Notes under the pieces: generated by a model
The model's input: only the letters and a program-made list of their open reading frames with translations
What the model was told of the DNA's origin: nothing
Databases searched by the model: none
Program-made: the position numbers and the translations under genes
Assembly: GCA_903827735.1 (NCBI GenBank)
Contig: CAIKJM010000288.1
Span: 1 to 5,310, forward strand
Direction: 5' to 3'
Source: an uncultured Rhodanobacter sp.
GTDB taxonomy: Bacteria; Pseudomonadota; Gammaproteobacteria; Xanthomonadales; Rhodanobacteraceae
Length of the DNA: 5,310 bases
Shown here: piece after piece, positions 1-4,880 of the stretch
How the letters are laid out: each line of letters begins with the position of its first letter
How positions within the stretch are numbered: position 1 is the stretch's first letter

Positions 1-184
1 CCACGGCGTCGCGCGCAACTAAGGTCATGTACTGACCGAGATTCAGGCGGGCAGCCAGCGTGCTGACCGGTTGCGCGGCGAGGTTTTGCGCACGCAAGGT
101 TTGCGTAGTAGCCGCGGTAGCGGTCGACGCCGCCACCATGCCGATCGTTGCGACCATCAGCTTCGAACGAAAAGTGTTGAGCAT
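1..184 (-). CDS. Secreted protein, N-terminal fragment (possibly a metalloprotease propeptide)
   Basis: Partial gene whose C-terminal part lies beyond the left edge; 61 codons are visible. Reading from the ATG at 184-182, the protein begins MLNTFRSKLMVATIGMVAA and has a typical Sec signal peptide: basic start (R6, K8), hydrophobic core at about residues 9-19, and an Ala-Thr-Ala signal-peptidase I site with likely cleavage after residue 24. The mature start is Thr/Gln/Ala-rich and contains AAQPVSTLAARLNLGQYMTL. This resembles the beginning of FTP-type propeptides of secreted M4/M36 zinc metalloproteases, but the catalytic region is not in view, so that assignment is a guess. A GGAG lies about 10 nt upstream of the ATG, slightly far but acceptable. 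The other open minus-strand frame here, starting at 341, lacks such a signal. Export is well supported; function is not. Confidence 0.72.
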   Translation of the reverse strand, partial: MLNTFRSKLMVATIGMVAASTATAATTQTLRAQNLAAQPVSTLAARLNLGQYMTLVARDAV

Positions 185-253
185 TAGGTAAGAACTCCAC
201 GATGTGTGGGGACGAGACCGCCCGATGCGGCCGTATGGACCCCATTCCAGTTC

Positions 254-272
254 GCCGTGCTGGCGGCACGGC
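254..272. other. Perfect hairpin in the leader region
   Basis: GCCGTGC (254-260) and GCACGGC (266-272) form a perfect 7-bp stem with a 5-nt TGGCG loop. No T-tract follows on either strand, so it is not an intrinsic terminator. If the leftward transcript starts in the AT-rich block near 410-480, the hairpin would sit in its 5' untranslated leader, roughly 70 nt before the start codon. It could affect translation or RNA stability, or be chance in GC-rich DNA. Confidence 0.3.
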
Positions 273-417
273 CTCGCACTCGTTGACTGCCCGGCGATCC
301 CGAAGCAGGTTCTGCTCGCGCCCAATTCCTCTCACCTTCATGGCAAGACGTGGTTACTGGCGCGGCGCTGGCTGGCGGCGGCAACGACCGAAGTGATCTC
401 CGATCAAACCGCTACTA

Positions 418-457
418 GCCTGGCCAATAGACGTTATTACTTACGAATTAGCCAGGC
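418..457. repeat. Imperfect 11-bp inverted repeat, possible operator
   Basis: The left arm GCCTGGCCAAT (418-428) matches the reverse complement of the right arm ATTAGCCAGGC (447-457) at 10 of 11 positions, around an 18-nt AT-rich spacer. A degenerate direct repeat overlaps it: CAATA then CTTACG at 425-445, and again at 457-476, about 31-32 bp apart (roughly three helical turns). The position upstream of a leftward secreted-protein gene suits a regulator-binding region. The regulator is unknown. Confidence 0.4.
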
Positions 458-534
458 AATACGAATATTTCTTACGGTTGTCCACCAGCGCACAGAACGC
501 TCGTAAAGACCGAAAACTAAATCTTTCAGTCGCC

Positions 535-571
535 TACAAAACAAAAAAGACTCGCCGAACGCAGCGGCGAG
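535..571 (-). terminator. Rho-independent terminator downstream of sufT
   Basis: On the minus strand, CTCGCCG (571-565) pairs perfectly with CGGCGAG (557-551) around a 7-nt loop. After two bases follows a run of six T, then GTTTTGT. This is a textbook intrinsic terminator for leftward transcription and lies about 80 nt past the sufT stop. It should isolate sufT from the secreted-protein gene, implying that the latter has its own promoter between 185 and 535. Confidence 0.8.
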
Positions 572-650
572 CCATGGAAGGTTTCGTTATATTTTGCGAA
601 CTCAGTGACGACGAGCGTGCGCCGAACCACTGTGCTTGATGGCGAAGCCC

Positions 651-1208
651 TCAGAGCATCCCGGTTTCGAGCTTGGCCGCATCGGACATCATCGAATGCG
701 TCCACGGCGGATCGAATACCAGATCCACATCGGCTTCGACGATGGTGGGGATCATCTCCAGCTTGGTTCGCGCATCGTCCACCAGAATGTCGCCCATACC
801 GCAGCCCGGGGCGGTAAGAGTGAGCTTGACGTAGACCTTGCGCGCGCCGGACTCGGTCTGTTCCAGGCTGAGGTCATACACCAGGCCGAGCTCTACCACG
901 TTCACCGGAATCTCCGGGTCGAACACGGTGCGAAGCTGGTCCCAAGCAACCTTCTCCACATCCGCATCGGAAGCATTGGCCGCCAGCTCGATCGGCGGCG
1001 GCAACTCCTTGCCCAACGCATCAGCCTCCTTGCCCGCAATGCGAAACAGGTTGCCCTCTACATAGACGGTAAAGCTGCCGCCCAGCGCCTGCGTGATGTA
1101 GCCGATCTGACCGGCCGGCAACACCACCGATTCGCCTTGCGGCACCATCACCGCGCTGCAGTCGCGCTGCAGGGTGAAAGGTTCGCTGCTCAAACTGAAA
1201 CCGCTCAT
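651..1208 (-). CDS. sufT: Fe-S cluster assembly/maturation protein SufT
   Basis: SufT-type protein of 185 aa, a cytoplasmic accessory factor in maturation of iron-sulfur proteins, acting with the SUF system. The N-terminal SufT-specific part (about 9-66) contains the typical SSEPFTL start, a Leu-Pro-Ala-Gly segment and ALGGSFTVYVEGNLFRIAGK. The C-terminal MIP18/DUF59 domain (about 86-165) shows DPEIPVNVVELGLVYD (98-113) and TAPGCGMGD (132-140), whose Cys136 is the conserved family cysteine. The DPPW motif follows at 166-169. Length fits the long SufT family. I chose the ATG at 1208 because the family homology begins just after it and a GGCAGG lies just upstream. An in-frame ATG at 1259 would add 17 residues that do not look like the family. 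The gene stands alone between a divergent membrane-protein gene and its own terminator; no other suf genes are in view. Confidence 0.92.
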   Translation of the reverse strand: MSGFSLSSEPFTLQRDCSAVMVPQGESVVLPAGQIGYITQALGGSFTVYVEGNLFRIAGKEADALGKELPPPIELAANASDADVEKVAWDQLRTVFDPEIPVNVVELGLVYDLSLEQTESGARKVYVKLTLTAPGCGMGDILVDDARTKLEMIPTIVEADVDLVFDPPWTHSMMSDAAKLETGML

Positions 1209-1399
1209 GCCACCTGCCAATGCGCTGTGTGCGAAAACCTCGACGGAACGGCAAAACACCGTACCCGATCGCCCATTATGCCGCCCGCGGCGCGGACTGG
1301 CTGCATAAAGATCAGGCCGGAAGCGCGGAACTCAAGAACCTGGGACGAGAAGTGCCCGTGGTCAGCCGCGTTATGATGGCGCCTTTGCCCGGTGGATGA
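1209..1399. promoter_or_regulatory. Divergent intergenic region between sufT and the membrane-protein gene
   Basis: This 191-nt stretch must carry the leftward sufT promoter and a rightward promoter for the gene at 1400. Rightward, TATGAT at 1372-1377 is a good -10 hexamer, which would place the transcript start about 15 nt before ATG 1400, but no good -35 lies at the right distance. Leftward, CATAAT at 1280-1275 is a possible -10 giving a leader of about 60 nt to the sufT ATG at 1208; again the -35 is weak. These are visual matches only. Confidence 0.3.
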
Positions 1400-1921
1400 A
1401 TGCCTGATGGCGCATCGCATGACCCTATACAGCCCGATCCTTCGGCGCCTGCCAATTCGCCGCTCGCACCAGGGCGGCGCATGAGCGCGCGCTCGGTTTT
1501 CGGGCTGGTCGTTTCGGTTTTTATCGCCGCGATGCTCGGACTGGCGGCGGGCGCGCTGTGGATGGTGGTCACGCTTTACCAGCGCCATCCACTGCCTTGG
1601 CTAGCGCTGCCGATCGCCGTGATTCTGGCCTGGGCGATACGCAACGGCGTGCGCAAGCAGGGCGATGGCGCCGCCCTGCTCGCCGCGCTGGCGACTTTGT
1701 TGGCGTCGATCTACGTCAGCATGCTGATTGCGGCGGCGCAGATCGCCGGTAGCATGGGCCTGGGCTTGATCGACACCCTGCAGACCGCCGGCGCCGGCAT
1801 GCTGTGGCAGCTGGCGCGCATTGGCTTCTCGGTGTCAGAAGGTGTGTGGACCGTGCTGGCGATGCTGCTGGCGGCCTGGCTGAGTCGCCGCCCGGCACCC
1901 ATCAAAAAACTGGCGAAATAG
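1400..1921 (+). CDS. Small multi-pass membrane protein of unknown function
   Basis: I do not recognise this 173-aa protein. After a polar, Pro-rich, low-complexity N-terminus (1-29) come probable membrane segments at about 34-58, 66-81, 91-113 and 147-161. A Gly/Ala-rich stretch at 112-145 could be amphipathic or a further short span. The C-terminus is basic (RRPAPIKKLAK), consistent with a cytoplasmic tail. No catalytic or binding motif is visible. ATG 1400 has GGTGG a few bases upstream. An in-frame ATG at 1481 has a better-spaced AGGGCGG, would drop the disordered N-terminus (146 aa) and begin MSARSVFGLV, so it is a real alternative. The gene faces pntB with only 3 nt between stop codons. 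Its position next to sufT and pnt gives no functional clue. Confidence 0.75.
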   Translation: MPDGASHDPIQPDPSAPANSPLAPGRRMSARSVFGLVVSVFIAAMLGLAAGALWMVVTLYQRHPLPWLALPIAVILAWAIRNGVRKQGDGAALLAALATLLASIYVSMLIAAAQIAGSMGLGLIDTLQTAGAGMLWQLARIGFSVSEGVWTVLAMLLAAWLSRRPAPIKKLAK

Positions 1922-1928
1922 CCGTCAG
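1901..1928 (-). terminator. Candidate intrinsic terminator of the pnt operon
   Basis: On the minus strand, CTGACG (1928-1923) can pair with CGCCAG (1915-1910) around a 7-nt loop, with one A-C mismatch, and is followed at once by six T and GAT. The structure overlaps the pntB stop codon on one side and the last codons and stop of the convergent gene on the other. The stem is short and imperfect, so termination may be partial. On the plus strand the same stem forms with a G-U pair but has no T-tract. Confidence 0.4.
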
Positions 1929-3397
1929 GCGTCCATTGATTTCAGCTCGCTGACCAGCTCGCCCGCCGCCGCCTGCCCATCGCCGTAAAGCATGCGGGTA
2001 TTGTCGGCGTAGAACAGCGCGTTCTCGATGCCGGCAAAGCCGGTGCCCTTGCCGCGCTTCACCACGATCACGTGCTTGGCGTTGCTGACGTCGAGAATCG
2101 GCATGCCGTAGATCGGCGAGGCCGGATCGGTCTTGGCCAGCGGGTTCACCACGTCGTTGGCGCCGATCACCAACGCCACGTCGGTAGCCGGAAACTCCGG
2201 GTTGATCTCGTCCATGTCGGCGATCAGGTCGTACGGCACGCCAGCCTCGGCCAGCAGCACATTCATATGGCCAGGCATGCGCCCAGCGACGGGATGGATG
2301 GCAAACTTCACCTTGACGCCGCGCTTGATCAGCAGCTGGGCGAACTCCCATACCTTGTGCTGCGCCTGCGCCACGGCCATGCCGTAGCCGGGCACGATCA
2401 CCACGCGCTCGGCGTAGGCCATCATCACCGCAGCGTCGGCCGCGTCGATCGGCTTTTGCGCGCCATCGATCGCCTGGGCTTCGGCGCCGCTGGCGCCAAA
2501 GCTGCCGAACAGCACGTTGCCGATCGAGCGGTTCATCGCCTTAGCCATCAGCTGGGTCAGCAGCGTGCCCGCCGCGCCGACCACGGTGCCGGCGATAATC
2601 ATCGTCTCGTTCCCCAGCACAAAGCCCTCAAACGCCACCGCCAACCCGGTAAACGCGTTGTACAGCGAGATCACCACCGGCATGTCGGCGCCACCGATCG
2701 GCAGCGTCATCATCAGGCCGAACAGCAGGGCCAGCACGAAGAACGCCGCGATCAGCAGATAGCTGGCGTAACCGCTGGCCAGAAGAATGCCGATGACGAC
2801 CGTCGCCGCGAGCAACAATAAATTCACCGCGCGCTGTGCCGGAAACACAAAACGCTTGTCCAGCCAGCCCTGCAGCTTGGAAAAGGCGATCAGCGAGCCG
2901 GAAAAGCTCACGGCGCCGATCAAGGCACCGAGCACACCCAGCGCCAGCTCGATCGGCGACAGCGCTACCACGGTAACGATCGGATGCAGCGCGTCGATGG
3001 CCCAGGCCTCCGGCCGCAAGGGCGACGTATCGGGAATGCCTTGCGCCAGCAGCCCATGACGCACATAGCCGATCAGCTCAACCGCGCCAATCGCCGCCGC
3101 GGCGCCGCCACCCATCCCGTTGTACAGCGCGACCATCTGCGGCATGGCGGTCATCGCTACCCGCTTGCCGCTCCACCATGCCGCGCCAACGCCGATGAGA
3201 ACCGCTGCGATAATCAGCCCACGATTGTGCATGTCGGGCAGGAAAAACGTGGCCAGCACGGCCACCAGCATGCCGTAGCCCGCCCAGACGATGCCGCCGC
3301 GGGCGGTGCGCGGCGAGCTCATCCGCTTCAAGCCCAGGATAAAAAGCAGTGCCGCAAGGAAGTAGCAGGCCTTGATCAGGCTCGGCAGCCAGATCAT
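1925..3397 (-). CDS. pntB: NAD(P) transhydrogenase subunit beta
   Basis: Beta subunit (490 aa) of proton-translocating transhydrogenase, which drives hydride transfer from NADH to NADP+ using inward proton flow across the inner membrane. The N-terminal two-thirds is membrane domain II with many hydrophobic segments. It carries the conserved KRVAMTAMPQMVALYNGMGG (78-97) and IGGADMPVVISLYNAFTG (234-251) regions. The C-terminal domain III (about 325-490) binds NADP(H): the PGYGMAVAQAQ glycine-rich loop (336-346), HPVAGRMPGHMNVLLAEA (368-385), MDEIN (395-399), VIGANDVVNP (410-419) and a KRGKGTGFAG loop (448-457). All look intact. It is somewhat longer than E. coli PntB (462 aa), mainly through a longer loop at about 110-145. 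ATG 3397 is preceded by AAGGAGG at 7 nt and overlaps the pntAB stop as TGATG, so translation is probably coupled; GTG 3400 is an in-frame alternative. Confidence 0.97.
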   Translation of the reverse strand: MIWLPSLIKACYFLAALLFILGLKRMSSPRTARGGIVWAGYGMLVAVLATFFLPDMHNRGLIIAAVLIGVGAAWWSGKRVAMTAMPQMVALYNGMGGGAAAAIGAVELIGYVRHGLLAQGIPDTSPLRPEAWAIDALHPIVTVVALSPIELALGVLGALIGAVSFSGSLIAFSKLQGWLDKRFVFPAQRAVNLLLLAATVVIGILLASGYASYLLIAAFFVLALLFGLMMTLPIGGADMPVVISLYNAFTGLAVAFEGFVLGNETMIIAGTVVGAAGTLLTQLMAKAMNRSIGNVLFGSFGASGAEAQAIDGAQKPIDAADAAVMMAYAERVVIVPGYGMAVAQAQHKVWEFAQLLIKRGVKVKFAIHPVAGRMPGHMNVLLAEAGVPYDLIADMDEINPEFPATDVALVIGANDVVNPLAKTDPASPIYGMPILDVSNAKHVIVVKRGKGTGFAGIENALFYADNTRMLYGDGQAAAGELVSELKSMDA

Positions 3398-3711
3398 CAC
3401 TTTGCCTCCTTGCTAACCGCTTTGGCGTCGGGCTTGCTGGACTTGAACATCTCCAGCATCCGCTCGGTGACCACGTAGCCGCCGGCCGCATTGCCCGCAC
3501 CCAGCAGCACGCCGATGAAGCCAATGCTCATTTCCAGCGGCGTTTCGGCATGACCTAGCGCGATCATGGCGCCAACCAGCACAATACCGTGGACAAAGTT
3601 GGACCCGGACATTAGCGGCGTGTGGAGGATCACCGGTACCCGCGCGATGATTTCATAACCGGTAAATGCGGCAAGCATGAAGATATACAGCGCCAGGAAA
3701 CCGTCGATCAT
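3397..3711 (-). CDS. pntAB: NAD(P) transhydrogenase alpha-2 (membrane) subunit
   Basis: Short membrane subunit (104 aa) corresponding to the C-terminal membrane part of E. coli PntA. In split-alpha organisms it is a separate protein that joins PntB to form the proton-conducting domain II. Hydrophobic segments lie at about 5-23, 36-53 and 62-82, and the signature VILHTPLMSGSNFVHGIVLVGA (27-48) is complete. The C-terminus is a short Lys-rich tail. His41 in the second membrane segment probably corresponds to the channel histidine described for the Thermus-type alpha-2 subunit. A purine-rich GGTGGGG precedes the ATG. It is the first pnt gene here: the soluble NAD(H)-binding alpha-1 gene (pntAA), normally directly upstream, is absent, and the divergent sigma operon begins there instead. 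Confidence 0.95.
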   Translation of the reverse strand: MIDGFLALYIFMLAAFTGYEIIARVPVILHTPLMSGSNFVHGIVLVGAMIALGHAETPLEMSIGFIGVLLGAGNAAGGYVVTERMLEMFKSSKPDAKAVSKEAK

Positions 3712-3804
3712 GACCCCACCCCGTCAGGACTTAGTTGTCCACACACTATACGGTTGCCAGTCAACCCGTGCGAGCGTGCTGCGTTGAATACGGGTGTCGA
3801 ACCG
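3712..3804. promoter_or_regulatory. Divergent promoter region between pnt and the sigma operon
   Basis: This 93-nt spacer must serve both the leftward pntAB-pntB unit and the rightward sigma operon unless those promoters lie inside the coding regions. On the minus strand TATAGT (3750-3745) is a plausible -10 for pnt, but no matching -35 is found at 16-18 nt. GGTTG-ccagt-CAACC (3752-3766) is a perfect 5-bp inverted repeat that could be an operator. I saw no clear ECF-type promoter (GGAAC-like -35 with a GTC-like -10) for autoregulation of the sigma gene. Confidence 0.4.
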
Positions 3805-4437
3805 ATGGAGCCTGAGCATGCGTCAACCGACGATGCGGATGCTGTGGCCATGAGCACGGTGGCCGGTACCCTGGAAACCGATCTGCTGCTGGACGGCGCG
3901 CAAGAAACGCCAGCCACGCTGGATGCGTTTTTGGCGCAGGTCGAACGTCGCGCCTTCCGTATGGCGGAACTCAATCTTCGCCATCGCGAGGACGCTATGG
4001 ACGCCGTGCAGGATGCCATGCTGCGGCTGGTCAAGCATTACCGCGAAAAGCCCGCCGCCGAGTGGCCGCCGCTGTTCTGGGGCATTCTGCGCCGGCGCAT
4101 TGTCGATCTGCAGCGCCGCCGCAAAGTGCGCTCGATCGTGGTGGGCTGGCTGGGCGGTGGTAAGGACGACGAAGGCGGCGAGATGCCGGTTTGGGAGCCG
4201 GCCGATCGCAGTCCCGGACCGCTTGATCGGCTGCACGATTCGCAGTCCTACACCGATATGGCGGCGGCAGTAAAACAGCTGCCCCAGCGCCAGCGCGAGG
4301 CTTTCATGCTGCGCATGCTGGAGGGTCTGGATGTTGCGGAAACCGCCCGAGCCATGGGCTGTTCGGAAGGTAGCGTCAAAACACATCTGTCGCGCGCGAT
4401 GCATCATCTGCGCGGCCAACTGGAGGACTGGCGATGA
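3805..4437 (+). CDS. ECF-type RNA polymerase sigma factor
   Basis: Probable sigma-70-family factor of 210 aa with the two-domain ECF layout. Region 2 (about 39-108) includes HREDAMDAVQDAMLRLVKHY (60-79), matching the core-binding and -10 recognition helices, followed by FWGILRRRIVDLQRRRK. A Gly- and acid-rich linker (111-150) leads to region 4 (about 153-206): LPQRQREAFMLRMLEGL, then a helix-turn-helix (176-197) with VAETARAMGCSEGSVKTHLSRA. There is no region 1.2 or 3. The open frame extends back to 3622, but that part lies antisense to pntAB, so I start at ATG 3805; the nearby ribosome site is weak (GGGTG, 9 nt upstream). ATG 3850 (195 aa) is an alternative, as residues 1-38 are acidic and not part of the sigma fold. 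The stop overlaps the next start by 4 nt (ATGA), so the two genes are surely co-translated. Confidence 0.9.
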   Translation: MEPEHASTDDADAVAMSTVAGTLETDLLLDGAQETPATLDAFLAQVERRAFRMAELNLRHREDAMDAVQDAMLRLVKHYREKPAAEWPPLFWGILRRRIVDLQRRRKVRSIVVGWLGGGKDDEGGEMPVWEPADRSPGPLDRLHDSQSYTDMAAAVKQLPQRQREAFMLRMLEGLDVAETARAMGCSEGSVKTHLSRAMHHLRGQLEDWR

Positions 4438-4877
4438 CTACGCCTGGCAACAACACACCCGATCATCCCGTCGCGGGTCACGCCGATTTGCGCGATGAGC
4501 GAATCGTTCATCGCGCGCGCGCGCTCTACCGCGAAGCCAGCCAGCGCATCGATCCGGCAACCGCCGGGCGGCTGCGCGCTGCTCGTCGAGAAGCATTGAA
4601 TACCGTCAAGACACCGCGACGTCGTACGGCAAGCTGGCTGGTCCCCACCGGCGCGTTTGCGGCGATCGCCTTTGCCATGCTGATGGTATGGCAACCGCTG
4701 TCGCACGGCCCGACCGTTCCAACCAATCAGCCCGTCAGCACCGAACAGAGCGCCGATGCGGACAGCGACCTGCCGCCCGATGCGGAAAAGACCGATCCTA
4801 ATCTTTACCAGAACCTCGATTTTTACGGCTGGCTAGCGGCCAACAGTGCGTCGAACAATCAGCCGGCGAACCGCTGA
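4434..4877 (+). CDS. Single-pass membrane protein, probable regulator of the upstream sigma factor
   Basis: A 147-aa protein with a charged N-terminal region (1-67) containing a predicted helical, Arg/Ala-rich stretch ERIVHRARALYREASQRI (22-39). One membrane segment lies at about 68-87 (WLVPTGAFAAIAFAMLMVW), and a Ser/Thr/Asp-rich tail (88-147) ends in DLPPDAEKTDPNLYQNLDFYGWLA. Basic residues before the membrane segment (RRR at 62-64) predict an N-in topology. Size, topology and the 4-nt overlap with the sigma gene fit an anti-sigma factor, and it resembles the small DUF3619-like proteins between sigma and DUF3106 genes in other proteobacteria; I am unsure of the exact family. It has no cysteine, so it is not a zinc-binding (HxxxCxxC) anti-sigma factor. 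Binding to the sigma factor is inference. Confidence 0.82.
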   Translation: MTTPGNNTPDHPVAGHADLRDERIVHRARALYREASQRIDPATAGRLRAARREALNTVKTPRRRTASWLVPTGAFAAIAFAMLMVWQPLSHGPTVPTNQPVSTEQSADADSDLPPDAEKTDPNLYQNLDFYGWLAANSASNNQPANR

Positions 4878-4880
4878 GCC

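Larger units (their letters stand above)
185..534 (-). promoter_or_regulatory. Gene-free upstream region of the secreted-protein gene
   Basis: About 350 nt with no convincing gene on either strand; the short open frames here lack good ribosome sites and family resemblance. The part nearest the gene (about 190-390) is GC-rich and contains a perfect hairpin at 254-272. The distal part (about 410-548) is markedly AT-richer: 23 of 60 bases are G or C at 421-480. It carries an inverted repeat and a degenerate direct repeat. A short palindrome TGATC-tcc-GATCA lies at 394-406. The promoter of the leftward secreted-protein gene most likely lies in this block, which would give a long leader. I could not assign a confident -35/-10 pair. 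Confidence 0.4.

Noticed and set aside
1..341. Minus-strand frame open from an ATG at 341 to the left edge, overlapping the secreted-protein start
   Set aside because: Its product is Arg/His-rich with no recognisable features, while the frame starting at 184 gives a textbook signal peptide; one is a shadow of the other.
1209..1259. Upstream SufT start at ATG 1259
   Set aside because: The extra 17 residues do not resemble the family, and the ATG at 1208 has its own GGCAGG just upstream and gives the usual SufT beginning.
636..1376. Plus-strand 246-aa open frame across sufT
   Set aside because: It is antisense to a clear SufT gene, rich in His/Arg/Gln as expected for a shadow in GC-rich DNA, and has no family resemblance.
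2072..2821. Plus-strand 249-aa open frame across pntB
   Set aside because: It lies opposite the conserved NADP(H)-binding and membrane regions of PntB and has the His/Arg/Gln-rich composition of a shadow frame.
3735..3764. TTGACT and TATAGT on the minus strand read as a sigma-70 promoter for pntAB
   Set aside because: They are only 8 nt apart, far too close for a -35/-10 pair; a sigma-54 reading (TGGCA) also lacks the matching TTGC element.
3622..3804. N-terminal extension of the sigma-factor frame
   Set aside because: This part overlaps pntAB on the other strand and shows no sigma-region similarity; the start at 3805 (or 3850) is more reasonable.
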